In this document: piece by piece, positions 7,695-18,553 of the stretch
Position numbering within the stretch: position 1 is the first letter of the stretch
Layout of the letters: the number at the start of each line of letters is the position of its first letter
Assembly (NCBI GenBank): GCA_963848115.1
Contig: CAWKCP010000030.1
Span: 1-64,000, forward strand
Reading direction: 5' to 3'
Length of the DNA: 64,000 bases
Origin: JAWKOK01 sp963848115
GTDB lineage: Bacteria > Chloroflexota > Anaerolineae > Caldilineales > Caldilineaceae
Translations under genes and position numbers: made by a program
Notes under the pieces: model-generated
Seen by the model: only the letters and a program-made list of their open reading frames with translations
What the model was told of the DNA's origin: nothing
The model's database searches: none

Positions 7695-8741
7695 ATGACA
7701 AAATACCGAGTCGGCATTATCGGATGCGGACGACCCTGGAAATCGGATGGGGCGACCGGCTTTGGCATGTCCAACGCCCATGCCGACGGCTATGCTCGTT
7801 CGCCTGATGCCGAGATCGTGGCGCTGGCCGACATCAACATGGAAAACGCACAGGCCTTTCAGGAGAAGTGGGGTGGCGAGACCCTCTATCTCGACTATCA
7901 CGAGATGCTCGCCCAGGAGAACCTGGACATCGTCAGCATTAGCACCTGGCCCCATCTGCATGCCGAGATGGTGATCGCCTGCGCTGAGGCCGGCGTCAAG
8001 GCCATCCACTGCGAGAAGCCCATGGCCGTCACATTCGGGGATGCCAAACGCATGGCTGAGGCCTGCGAGCGCAACGGCGCGCAACTGACGTTCAACCACC
8101 AGCGACGCATGTTGCCCGTCTTCCGTCGGGCCAAGGAACTGATCGACGCCGGCGCCATCGGGGATCTCGTGCGTGTCGAGGGCTACTGTCCCGATCTCTA
8201 CGACTGGGGTACCCACTGGTTTGACATGCTCTGCATGTACAACAACGAAACGCCGGTCGAATGGGTCATTGGCCAGGTCGACATCCGTAGCCACAAGGTG
8301 GTCTTCGGCGTGACCCTGGAAGGGCAGGGACTCAGCCAATTTCGCTTTGAGAACGGTGTAGATGGGCTGATGGTGACCGGCCTAGGCGCCGGCGGTCGCA
8401 ACATGAACCGCATCTTGGGAACAGAGGGTTTGATCGAGGTCGGCGGCAGTGACGAGGCGCCGCTGCGCATTTGGGCGTCAGGTCAGATCGGCTGGGAGAC
8501 CGTGCCGGTAGAAGGCGGGATCCATGGTCTGGACGCAGTGCAGTGGGGCGTGCTGGATCTGATCGACGCGCTCAAGAGCGGTCGGGAGCCGGAACTGTCG
8601 GGTCGTCGTGCCCTACGCGCCACCGAATTGATCTTCGCCAGCTACGAGTCGAGCCGTCGTCGCGCTCGGGTCGATCTGCCTTTGGATATTGACGATTCGC
8701 CGCTGCATGCGATGATTGCGGATGGACAGTTGGTGATTTGA
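7695..8741 (+). CDS. Gfo/Idh/MocA family NAD(P)-dependent oxidoreductase
   Basis: The 348-residue protein begins MTKYRVGIIGCGRPW, a Rossmann dinucleotide site, and has the family EKP motif at E107-K108-P109 (HCEKPMAV) plus a DWGTHWFDML helix carrying the catalytic His of this family. ACCGGAGGC sits upstream of the ATG. Family members oxidise or reduce hydroxyls of sugars, inositols and their derivatives. Co-location with GH4 and an IolE-like isomerase on the same strand suggests a step in breakdown of the same sugar. The gene is intact. Confidence 0.92.
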   Translation: MTKYRVGIIGCGRPWKSDGATGFGMSNAHADGYARSPDAEIVALADINMENAQAFQEKWGGETLYLDYHEMLAQENLDIVSISTWPHLHAEMVIACAEAGVKAIHCEKPMAVTFGDAKRMAEACERNGAQLTFNHQRRMLPVFRRAKELIDAGAIGDLVRVEGYCPDLYDWGTHWFDMLCMYNNETPVEWVIGQVDIRSHKVVFGVTLEGQGLSQFRFENGVDGLMVTGLGAGGRNMNRILGTEGLIEVGGSDEAPLRIWASGQIGWETVPVEGGIHGLDAVQWGVLDLIDALKSGREPELSGRRALRATELIFASYESSRRRARVDLPLDIDDSPLHAMIADGQLVI

Positions 8742-9044
8742 GTAGATTATGCGCTTGACGGTGGAATCGATTCCCTTGCTACCAGAAGAGCGGAGAACCT
8801 CCTGGATCCTGGCGCTATGCGAGCATCGCTGTTTGAAACGCACACACGTGTGCGCCAACATGCCGGGATTGAGCCAGACCATAGCCTCAAAATGGAGCTT
8901 CGGGCGGCTCAATCCCGGAATGCTGCAGGGCGTCCTCATTAACAAGCTCCCGTTTTCGAGCCCACTGAGCGTCTGAAATTGCGATAAGAAAGAGGTGGAC
9001 CCTCAAGTTAGGATCATCCGTCATGGCGGCGAAGGAAGCATGCC
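8742..9044. other. Convergent intergenic region with a hairpin
   Basis: No convincing gene. It holds an interrupted inverted repeat, CCGGGATTGAGCC at 8863-8875 against GGCTCAATCCCGG at 8906-8918 (13 of 13, 30-base gap), and a CACACGTGTG palindrome near 8845. It lies between two convergent genes, so a termination role is possible. Confidence 0.6.
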
Positions 9045-12000
9045 CTAAGGTCCCCAGCTAATCCGCTCCTGTATCCAGTCCTGATCTCCTGCACCGTATT
9101 CGCCCTGCAGGTCAAACAGCTTGCGCTGATTGCCGCCGCCCGTATCCATCACATAGACCGCCCACGCTCCGTCCCGATCCGAAACAAACGCGATGTGCCG
9201 GCCGTCAGGCGACGCAGTCGCTAGCCCATCCCGTGCGGGACTGTTGGTCAGGCGGCGCAGGCCGCTGCCATCCCAGTTGGCCACGTAGACGTCCCAGTTG
9301 CCGCCGCGTGCAGACGTGAACAGTACCTGTGAACCCAGATTGTCGGTGGGGATGTCCCCTGGCTGGTCAGTGACGCGTACGGGCAAGCTGCCCTCCGAAT
9401 CGGCGGCGTAGATGCCGCACGAACCGCCGCCATCCCAGCTGTTGCACCCGTTGTAGGCGATCCGCCAGTTGCTCAGATAGACCGGGTAACGGCCAAAGAT
9501 CTCACGCCCGCTATATTCGAGCCATTCACCATCCCCGCGACCGCCGGCATCTCTCAACAGGTAGACTCGATGGCGGTGGTCGCCGTGATAGTTTGAATCG
9601 AAAACCACGCTGACCCCCGACGGTGACCAGTGCGGATGCGCATCTTCAGGATGTTTGCTGATCAGGCGCTCATTGCCGCCGCCCTGGTCAAACCGGACCA
9701 GATCGTCGACGCCACCGCCCTCGCCGTTGGCAACCAGATACCCGCCGGCGCTGAAATCAGGCTGTCGCTTGTTAGGCAGATGTGTTGTGCGGCTGTTGTT
9801 GGCCAGGTCATACACGTAGGTATCCAGCCGCCCGGACCCGGTGTTACGCACTGTGTAGGCAATCCGTCCTGAAAGGGATGCTGCTGCCGGCGCCGGACTG
9901 TCCGCTGTCGCCGGCTCTCCCGCCGTCTCTTCGGCCTCACCAGACTCTGTCGCAGTGGCCGAGCCGGAAGTTGCCGGCGCCGCTGAGTTGCCGCTGCTGT
10001 CTGACGATTCAAGAACCCCCGCTCTCAGATCATCTACGTAGATCACGCCCTCATGCGCGATCTTGTCGCTGTGGCCGTCGACGATCAGCGCGTAGAACCG
10101 CAACGGATAGACGGGCGCAGCTGTGCCGGCGCTGCCGACCGCCTGATTGGGCCAGCCAAGGCTCACGTCCAAGGGCGCCGTCATGGTACGCCAACCGGTA
10201 TGGTTGACCCGACCGAACGTGAACTGCCACAGTTGATCGTTGGCATCTTGCACCCAGGCGTTGAGGAAGTTGGTCGACCCGTCACCATAGACCTGGATAT
10301 CCAGTGCATTCATGTCTCCCAAGGTGGGCGAGGTCGGGATGGGGAAGGTCTGGCGAAAGACGATATAGTTGTTGGCCTCATTGGCTGGGAATCGATAGTC
10401 GAACTTGCCGGCGAACTTCCCCGATTTCACCTGGTCGCTGGATTGGGTAAACGTCCCCCAGTCCTCGTCGCCCCGTTTCCAGGTGCCCCAAGTCTCAAAC
10501 CCGGTGAGCAGCGGCGGTCCGCTGGAACTCGTGGTGGGCGTGGCGGGCTTCGGCGTGGCCTGGCCCGCGGGCGAGACCGTGGCCGTTGGGCGCGGGGTGG
10601 GGGTGGGCGCCGCGGTGGAGGCGCTGAGTGGCAGGCCGTTGATCGCCTCAGTACAGGATACATAGCCGCTGCCTGCGCTGACCCAACCCCGATCCGTGCT
10701 GTCGACGACCGTCACTTCGATCCATGTGCCGGCAACGTTGCGCGCCAGTGCCTGCATCTGATCGCCGTTCTTCAGCGTGCGGATGGGCGGATCGTAATTG
10801 GTGCCCGGTCCAGGTCGCAGATTGAGCGCAGCGCTGACCACTGTGCATAGGGCTACGGGCGCTGCAGGCACTTCAGCAGGGATGGTCTGCGTTGGCGTAG
10901 GTAGCAGACTGGGGGTCGTTGACTCCGTCAATGTGGTCGTCGATGTGACGGCTTTCGCAGCCGATGCCAGGGGTTGTGTCTCTGTGATGGCCGCCCCTTC
11001 ATCGATGGATGGGGTGGATGCGACTGCCCAGATTCGAACCGTCCCGTCGGCGCCGGCTGTGATCAACTGGTCGCTGTCCGGGCCGAATGCGATAGCGTTA
11101 ATCATGTCCCTGTGACCCGTGTAACGGGCAAGCTCCTGGCCGTCCGCCAGTTTCCACAGACGCACAACACCCTCTTTGTCGGCTGAAGCGACGACCGTGC
11201 TGTCCGGGCTGACAGCCAACGTTCGTACCGTCGAGTCCTGGCCTTCCACCGACCAACCGATCTCGCCGGTGTCAGCGCTCCATCGGACCACTGAACCGTC
11301 CAGATCCCCCGTGACGATTGACGTTCCATCGGGGCTGTATGCTGCGCTCGAGATCCATCGAGGGTTCACCGGATCGGCCACTTCAAGTACGTCTTGGCCG
11401 GTCTCGATATCCACGACGCGGCCGGCGCCGCCTGGTCCGGGGACAAGCAGCCGCTCTCCATCAGGGCTGAAGCTGATATAGTCCGGCAAAGCGCCTTCGT
11501 TGATGACGATTTCCAGCAATTCCGCCCCGGTCTCAACATCCCAGATACGAACGCTGCCATCCCAACCGCCTGTCGCCAGAAGTTCGCCGGTCGGGTCAAA
11601 GACAGCTTTCACCACATAGTCGGCGTGGCCCGCTAGCCGCACCAACTCGGCGCCGCTTTGCGCATCCAGTATCGCCACGTCCCCTTCAGCACTGCCGATG
11701 GCAATTCGATCGCCGTCCGGGCTGTAGGCTGCGGTCTGGATGTAGCCGATTTCGCTTGGTAGCTGGTTGATTTTGCGACCGTTTTCCGCATCCCAGATGT
11801 CAATCAGGTCGGAGAAACTGACGGTGAGAAGTTGTTTGCCGTCGGGGCTGAAGGCCGCATCGCTGACCCGACTGTCATGGTTGGAAATGACCAGTTCTTC
11901 CGCGCCGCTTGCGCTGTCCCAGACGCGGATCGTGCCATCGAAGCTGGCCGACGCGATCCGTTTGCCGTCCGGGCTGGGGACGGCGGACAGAACGCTACTG

Positions 12001-14049
12001 GTATGTCCCACCAACGTTGCGGTTGTTTCACCGGACGTCAGGTCGCGGACCTGAATGGCGTCGGTAAAATCAAAGGTCACCAGTGGGTCACCGGCCAATC
12101 CGGATGGCGGCGGTGAATAGCGCGCACCCATTGCAACAAGCTCCTGCACCAATTCGCCGCCGGCTGCGTCCCACATAGCAAGCAGGCTGTCGGCATCCGC
12201 CGCAAGGACACTTTGGCCATCCGGCATGAATACTGCAACCTCGAACCCGCCGGCATTCCCGATTATCAACGTGTTCTGCTCGCCGGTCTCTGCGTTCCAA
12301 ACGCGGATCGTGTTGTCGTCGCTGGCCGTCACGATGCGGTCGCCGTCCGGACTGAAAGCCGCCGTATTGACGGGACCGGTGTGGCCGACCAGTTCCACAA
12401 GCAGATCGCCTGTGGCTGCATCCCAGACCAGTGCCTCGGCCTGGCTGCCGGCGCTTACAATGCGGTCGCCGTCTGGGCTGAAAGTGGCCCAATTCACCTC
12501 ATCCGATTGGCCGGCCAGCACCGACAACAATTCGTAGCTTATGGCATCCCACACGCGCGCTGTACTGTCCTGGCTTGCGGTCACAATCTGCAGGCCATCC
12601 GGGCTATAGACAGCCGAATGAACGGTTAGCGTATGTCCGTACAGATAGCCCAGTTCGACGCCTGTATCCGCATCCCAAATGCGCGCCGTATTGTCCCAGC
12701 TGGCCGACACGATATGGTTGCCGTCAGGGCTGAAACTCGCGTAACTGAGCATCCCCTGGTGACCGCCGATCCGGCGCACCTCGTTCTCGATCACCGTCAC
12801 ACCGTCCCCGGAGATCGGCGCCGTTTCCGTGATTGCAGCTGATACCGTATCGGTCAAGGGCGGCGTCACAGTGACAGCCTCACTCACAGTGATTGACGGC
12901 GGTGCGGCATCATCCGTGATCGGCTCGGTGGCGACTATGCTTGTCTCGGTTCCCTCAGCCACTGCTTCGCCGCCCTCGCCCAGCGTGACCAAGAGCGTAT
13001 AGTCGCCCAGATCACGCCGGCCGCTGCCCGCCGCGACCACGGTGTAGACGCCTGAATCGGGCAATGTATAGCCGGCGATGGTTGAGTTGGTACCGGCGCC
13101 GCTGTTGTCATCCGCAGCAAGCAGTTCCGTATCACCCGATCTATACAGTTCGAGGAAGGTGTCAAAGTCGTTGCTTTCCATGGCGATGGTCACCTTGTCA
13201 TCTGCACAGCCGGTGAACGACCAGAATCCTCCCAGAACATCGGCGACTGTGCCTTGCTCTGCTTTCCCGAAACGCAGCGGTACCGTCCCCTCGTCAACGA
13301 CATAGCGCTGGACCGGCTGCGTTCACTTCGAGATCGTAGGGGCCGACATCACGGCGGCTGTTGCCGCTGACAACGATGGTATAGACGCCGGTTGCGGACA
13401 CCTCAACGCCATCGATGAGCGAATTTGTCTCGTCGCCGCTGTCGTTGTTCTCGGCCAGCAGGTCGCCTGCAGCCGGGCCAAAGACTTCCAGGTAGGTGTC
13501 AAATTCAGTGCTGCGTGCGCTGATTGTAAAAACATCGCCGGCGCACCCCCGGAAGTACCACGCTTCCCCGTCGAGTGAGTCGACTTGACCGCGCACCATG
13601 TCACCATAGGAGAGGGTTCCGTCCCCGCGACCGCCTGCATGGATATTCAGTGTTAGACTGTAGGCGCCCTGATCACTGCGGCTCTCTCCGCCTGCGATCA
13701 GCGCGTAACGCCCAGATTCCGGCAGTTCATAGGCGTCGATGATCGAGTTGGTTCCTTCACCGCCATCGTTATCTTCGACCAGGAGTGTCTCTCCATCAAC
13801 GGCGTACAGTTCCAGATAGGTGTTGAACTCGTCACTGTTCATGGCCACGGTGATGATGTCGCCGGCGGTTCCGTCAAAGATCCACGTGTCGCCGTAGCGG
13901 TCGTCAATCTCGTCGGCTATCGTTTGACCATAGGTGATGGTCTGCTCACCTTGCGCGTGGAGAAATTCGCCAGGCACAATGAGACCAAACCCCAACATGA
14001 GCACCAGGACCATCCACAAACCGAACCGAACATCAGTTTTTTGCAGCAT
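9045..14049 (-). CDS. Giant secreted multi-domain protein: PPC domains, WD40 propeller(s), SH3b, carbohydrate-binding-like and TolB-like domains; one frameshift
   Basis: Read from ATG 14049, a signal peptide (FGLWMVLVLMLGFGLIVPG) is followed by two PPC-type beta domains. Near 13300-13320 the frame shifts by one base: one frame stops (GPALCR) while the next continues RYVVDEGTVPLRFG into a third PPC domain and an open frame to 9045. After a Thr/Pro linker come about fourteen WD40-like repeats (repeating FSPDG..IVSAS.D.TARIWDA), giving two propellers. Then follow a bacterial SH3 domain (LNLRPGPGTNYDPP), a jelly-roll/CBM-like domain (LLTGFETWGTW to IYVDDLRAG) and a TolB-like propeller (SPSGVSVVFDSN, ASPDGRHIAFVSDRDG). 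The total is about 1,660 residues. The probable role is extracellular binding or scaffolding; no catalytic residue is visible. It stands alone between convergent and divergent neighbours. Confidence 0.88.
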
Positions 14050-14823
14050 GTCAGAACCTCCTACATGGCCACAGTAAAAATCAGAGTACTTGCTGGTTTT
14101 TGTCCGTAATCAAGCGAATGCGGACTATCCAATAATCAAGGGCGGCCCCCGAGGCTCACTCCTAATGAGGTTCGAAAGGTATGCTATCGACACTGCGGGC
14201 ATTTCATCCACATCGGCAAAGAGGTGATAGTTGGCGGTCGGTCAGATAGGGTTTGGCAGCGAGGTCGGTGATCTGGAGGAGGAGGCCCCGGTTGACAAGG
14301 GCAACGGTGTCTACGGCTTCCAGATAGGCTGTGTCCCGCCGTCTTCAGATGGCCGTCGATAATGCTCTCAATCGAGTGCAGCAGGAGGTGCAATCACAAC
14401 GGCGTACGATGCATTCACCGCAGTTCAGACAAGGTTCAAACGCACCTTTGTCGCGCTGGGCCATGTTTGATACGTCGACACGCTCTTGACGCCCAGTTTG
14501 TACCTACAGTATACGCGGGGTGCAAGAAAAGATCCAGCGTCCACGAAAAGCATGCAGATATGAACCAAGTACTCGCCATAAATCAGAATGATTAGGGTGG
14601 ATGCTCGGGGTCATGGCCTGTCGGATCGGCCTGGGCACGGCTATGATCTGGGGATTTTGCGGCTGATCTGGCTGCCTTGATCGAGGCGATTGCCCTGGAC
14701 CTTCCCAGAATGATGGGCCATTCCATTCCGTCCCAATATGCCGCAAACAAGACGCTCCGAGATTCCGATAGAATCCCGGAGCGATCAGGCGCTCATCTTC
14801 ACTTCACGGCTTTGGCGTAGCCG
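14050..14823. other. 774-bp region without a recognisable intact gene
   Basis: Only short overlapping frames occur. On the minus strand pieces such as CLNCGECIVRRCDCTSCC and AYLEAVDTVALVNRGLLLQITDLAAKPYL in different frames look like decayed coding sequence of unknown origin. The last 70 bases hold the hairpin at 14753-14783. Confidence 0.5.
14753..14783 (-). terminator. Hairpin terminator candidate downstream of sugar ABC operon
   Basis: CGCTCCGAGATTC (14753-14765) and GAATCCCGGAGCG (14771-14783) pair at 12 of 13 positions around a 5-base loop. It lies 40 bases past the binding-protein stop, and on the minus strand it is followed by TCTTGTTTG. Confidence 0.6.
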
Positions 14824-16314
14824 CTACCCATCGCCGGCTCTTTCAATGGCGTCTGTAGCATATTGTTCCATGATCGGCTGGAACTGGGCCATGGCCTCGT
14901 CATAGGAAAGTGTGCCGCCCAGCCATTCGCTGGTGATACGCCAATAGGTCTCACCGTAGTCGAAGTTCATGGAGCGCATGTGGATGGTCTGCAGGAAGGT
15001 CTCATCAGGCTCCGGCTTGAACTGTTCAAGATCTGGATTGCCCTCTGCACACGTGACGGCAGGCACGATGCCGCCATGTTCGGCACATATTCGTCCTTGA
15101 CCCTCACAGGAGGTGAAGTACTTGATGAAGTCGATGGCGGGATCGACCGTCTCATTCTCCAGCGCCGTTGACGTAATTGCGACCGTGTTGAAGGCGCCAC
15201 CCGGATATTGGGTAGGACCGCCTGCGCCAATGGTTGCCATGCGATCATTGCAGAGTGGGAAACGGGCTACCGCAAACTCATAGTCGCGCAGATCGTCGTT
15301 GAGCAGCGTCGGGTAGTAGTTGCTGCCGTTCCACATGAAGGCCGCTTCTCCACGGGCAAAGAGGGCGACGCCATCCTCAGAAGTGAGTCCCAAGATATCC
15401 TTCCATCCAATAGGGCACCCAATCAGCAGCCAGTTCGTGCATAGCGCGCATTTCCGGCGCATCCGCCGTCCAATCGCCGCGGTCGATGGCTTCAAAGCGT
15501 TCGATGCTGGTCACAAAATCATCGTTGTTGGTGTCGAGATCCTGCCCATTTGCCGGTCGACTTCATGAAGCCGGCCAACGTACTGGTCTGAATCCAATTC
15601 CAGTACGGATGGATCCAGGCCAGGGCCCATGGCGTGATACCCGCATCCTGGATCCGTTGAGAGATCTCCAGCATGCTGTCGAACGTCCAGCGCGGGTCGA
15701 TGATCTCGCTGTCGAAAGTCGACGCCGGCCTCCTCCAGGATCGTCAAGGTTGCAGAAAATCTGGACACCGGAGATGCCCTGCGGTACGCCGTAATATTTG
15801 CCGTCGATCATACGGTTGCGTGCATCAAAGCCGGCGATGAAGGCGTCGCGCCAACGTTCGCTGCCTGGGGTGCCTGCCGGGATATAGGGGTTAGGATCAT
15901 CGATGAAGGGGTCAACCGTCAGCCAGTAACCGGCGCCGATGTCGCGATTGAGCCAGTTATCCAGTGCATTGCAGACGTCAGGCATGGTGCCCGCCGCCTG
16001 ACGGGCCTTGACCCACTGTTCGATGCCCTCTCCACCTGGACCGGCGATGAAGTCAAGGGCATAGCCTTCGATTCGTCTCTTCCCATTCGTCGCCCAAGGT
16101 GCGCGCTTCGTGAAGCGGTTCCAAGCCCTTCGCCGCGCGTCGACATCAGGTTGAAAGGTATCGCCCAGGTAGATCTCGATGATCTTGCGCTGCGCCGGTC
16201 AACTCCGCCTTGACCGCTGGGCGCTGCCGCCGGTGCACAGGCGGCCAGGGCGAGCACGCCGGCGCCGGCGGCGCTGGCGCGCAAGAAGTTTCTTCTACTG
16301 ATTGTTCGTCGCAT
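14824..16314 (-). pseudogene. Sugar ABC transporter substrate-binding protein, several frameshifts
   Basis: The N-terminus is clear: MRRTISRRNFLRASAAGAG then LALAACAP, a Tat motif (SRRNFL) with a lipobox Cys. Downstream, family sequence is spread over all three frames: NALDNWLNRDIGAGYWLTVDP, GKYYGVPQGISGVQIFCNL, then from about 15495 TSEDGVALFARGEAAFMWNGS to the end MEQYATDAIERAGDG. At least four indels between 16210 and 15480 are needed to rebuild one protein of about 480 residues. It is the MalE-like lipoprotein of the operon and follows the two permease genes. The sugar is unknown. Without resequencing one cannot say if it is a true pseudogene. Confidence 0.8.
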
Positions 16315-16375
16315 CTGTCACTCCTCCTTGTGTAAACTTTCCAGAGGAACTGAAGACAATGGGCAGCTGAAAGTA

Positions 16376-17167
16376 CTATGCCTTGATCGCACCCGATGTT
16401 ACGCCGGCCATGAACTGGCGCATGGAGATCGCAAAGATGATAAACAAGGGGATCGAGGCGATAAGATAGCCGGCAAACATGGCACCGTACTGGGTCTGGG
16501 TACCGCCCTGGAAGTAGTAGAGGCCGACCGTAATCGTACGCCGGCTGTCATCGGACACTGTGATGAGCGGCCAGATAAGGTCATTCCAGATCTGTTGGAA
16601 GCGCAGAATTGCCAGCGTGGCTAGAATGCCCTTGGAGAGCGGCAAGGCGACACGCAGGTAGATCTGAAAATCGTTGGCGCCGTCGATTTTGGCCGCATCA
16701 AAGAGTCCTTGGGGCAGGGACGCAAAGAAGGTACGCATGATGAAGATTCCGTAGGCCTGACCGCCGGCAATGTAGGGCAGAATCAGTACCCAATAGGTAT
16801 CCAACAGGCCCAGCCGTCGCACCCACATGAAAGCTGGGATGAGCTGCAGGATCTGCGGGATCATCATCAGCAGCATGAGCGATGCAAAGAGGAATTCTTT
16901 GCCCGGAAAGCGATAACGGGCAAAGACGAAACCCTGACATCGATGCGCTGACCAGGAAACCGGCAGTTGCGACAGTCCCCACAGTACCGTATTGATGAGG
17001 TAACCGTCGATCTGCGTCCAGGCTGCCGTGTAGTTCTCGGCAATGTGCATGGGCCAGACAGGCAACCAGTAGTTGTGCAGAAACTGGGTGTAGGATTTGG
17101 TCGAAGTGATGAGCATGAAGGCAAACGGGAAGAGCGTCAGAAATGCCAACAGGATCAGAATGAGCAT
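16376..17167 (-). CDS. Sugar ABC transporter permease, MalG type, with a local double frameshift
   Basis: The frame gives MLILILLAFLTLFPFAFMLI (first membrane segment), then SKSYTQF, and after about residue 75 FVFARYRFPGKEFLFASLML. The EAA-loop FDAAKIDGANDFQIYLRVALPLSKG and the C-terminal FIIFAISMRQFMAGVTSGAIKA are typical of MalG-family permeases. Around 16930-16985 the expected GTVATAGFLVSASMSGF is in another frame, so two compensating indels scramble about 18 residues. It acts in the inner membrane with the MalF partner just upstream and the binding protein just downstream. The start at 17167 may be slightly internal. Confidence 0.85.
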   Translation of the reverse strand: MLILILLAFLTLFPFAFMLITSTKSYTQFLHNYWLPVWPMHIAENYTAAWTQIDGYLINTVLWGLSQLPVSWSAHRCQGFVFARYRFPGKEFLFASLMLLMMIPQILQLIPAFMWVRRLGLLDTYWVLILPYIAGGQAYGIFIMRTFFASLPQGLFDAAKIDGANDFQIYLRVALPLSKGILATLAILRFQQIWNDLIWPLITVSDDSRRTITVGLYYFQGGTQTQYGAMFAGYLIASIPLFIIFAISMRQFMAGVTSGAIKA

Positions 17168-17219
17168 AGACCAGAAATGTACCTAGGCTGAGATTGGGTC
17201 GAGAGGAGCGGGTAGCTTG

Positions 17220-18272
17220 CTATCGGCTGCCAAAAGGAGTGTATCCTTTCGCTGTTGATGAAGCCATGCAAGGCGCTTTTATCCTTGAATCGTAATCTAG
17301 GCCTTCGTAGGATACATCGTCCGACTTGATGAAGCGGTTGTTGAGATAGGTGAGCGCCAACATGGCAATCAACATGACGAGGCCAATGGCCGACGCATAC
17401 CCGAAGCGATCGGCCTGGAACGCTCGTTGATACATCCAAAGCCCCGGCACCATGGTCGCATAGCCCGGCCCGCCCCTGGTCAGCACCAACATGCCGGCAA
17501 AGTTCTGCACTGTGAAGATGGTTGTGATGACAATGAGAAGCTTGATCTGGCCAAAGAGGAGCGGAATGTCGATGGCGAAGATACGGCGCATGGTGGTGGC
17601 GCCGTCGATCTTGGACGCGTCGATGAGCCCCGCTCGGCATGTTCTGCAGGCCGGCATAGTAGATGAGCATGGCCACCGCTTCCACCCAGGGAAAGCCGAC
17701 GAAGAGCACTGCCCAAAGCGCAATCTTCGGATCGGCCAACCATGCATGTTGGTACTGTTCGAGCCCGACAGCGGCCAGAAATGCATTGAGAATGCCGAAC
17801 GGTTTTGGCGCCATGATGAAGCGCCAGATGAGCGTGTTGACAATGCCGGGAATCACCAACGGCAGGATCAACAGAAAACGTAGCCAATACTGAGCACGAT
17901 CGTTTTTAGATTGAAGATTAGCTCGGCAGCGGTAAGAGGAAAGATCAGCACTTTGATGAGGGCGGCAAAGAGGATGATGGCGATATTCTTGAGGGATGCC
18001 AACAGGATGACGTCATTGGCCATCTCTCGGAAATTGGCCAACCCAACCCATGTTTCGATGCCGGCGCCGTTCCACTTGGTAAATGCATGAAAGACTGCGG
18101 ACCCGGCCGGATAATATCGAAAGATGAGGACAAAGACGAAGGTCGGCAGAAGAAAGAGGTAGAGGTGCCACGTCTTTTTCAAATCTGTGCGCAGCTTGCC
18201 GATTCGCCCCACCGGCTTTCCAGTCTGGAGTTGCGGTGAATCGACGGAGGAGCTTGTCTGCGAAATACTCAT
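17220..18272 (-). pseudogene. Sugar ABC transporter permease, MalF type, frameshifted
   Basis: From ATG 18272 the sequence reads MSISQTSSSVDSPQ, then TWHLYLFLLPTFVFVLIFRYYP (membrane segment), until a stop near 17868. The protein continues in another frame as MILPLVIPGIVNTLIWRFIM, and again in a third near 17650 (LIDASKIDGATTMRRIFAIDIPLL, the EAA loop) to a stop at 17220. At least two indels are needed. It is the first gene of the MalF-MalG-binding-protein unit; the ATPase partner is not encoded here, as is common for transporters that share one MsmX-like ATPase. Confidence 0.82.
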
Positions 18273-18351
18273 GGTGTTACCGGGTTCCTAGTGATGATGG
18301 CTATCAGACAGAGTCGTCATGCCCGGCTATCGGCAGAGTACAACGTCGGCA

Positions 18352-18365
18352 GGCGTCATGACGCC
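18352..18365. promoter_or_regulatory. Perfect 14-bp palindrome upstream of sugar ABC operon
   Basis: GGCGTCATGACGCC is fully symmetrical and lies 80 bases upstream of the MalF-type gene. Position and symmetry suggest an operator; no regulator is assigned. Confidence 0.4.
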
Positions 18366-18553
18366 GACCAGAGGAAGCATTCGACGAAATTCGAGAACTG
18401 GCCGGAGCTTCTGCGAGTTTACTGATCGGCAACCTGACGACGTTTTGACTGGAGCATTCGAATGCGGGATTGCCCACATTGTACCAGCAGGACAATGTGT
18501 GTCAAAGGCTGGAAAACTCCGGTCGGCCCAGCGCATCGGTTGTCCCTTGGCGC

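Noticed and set aside
10053..10850. 265-residue plus-strand protein
   Set aside because: It is antisense to the WD40 gene, low complexity (Gly/Arg-rich) and lacks a start signal.
13290..13330. Programmed ribosomal frameshift in the WD40 gene
   Set aside because: No slippery heptamer or following structure is evident, and many other genes here carry similar single-base indels.
14184..14393. Small minus-strand gene in the 14-kb gap
   Set aside because: Short, with neighbouring coding-like pieces in other frames; at best a remnant, so listed only as an intergenic region.
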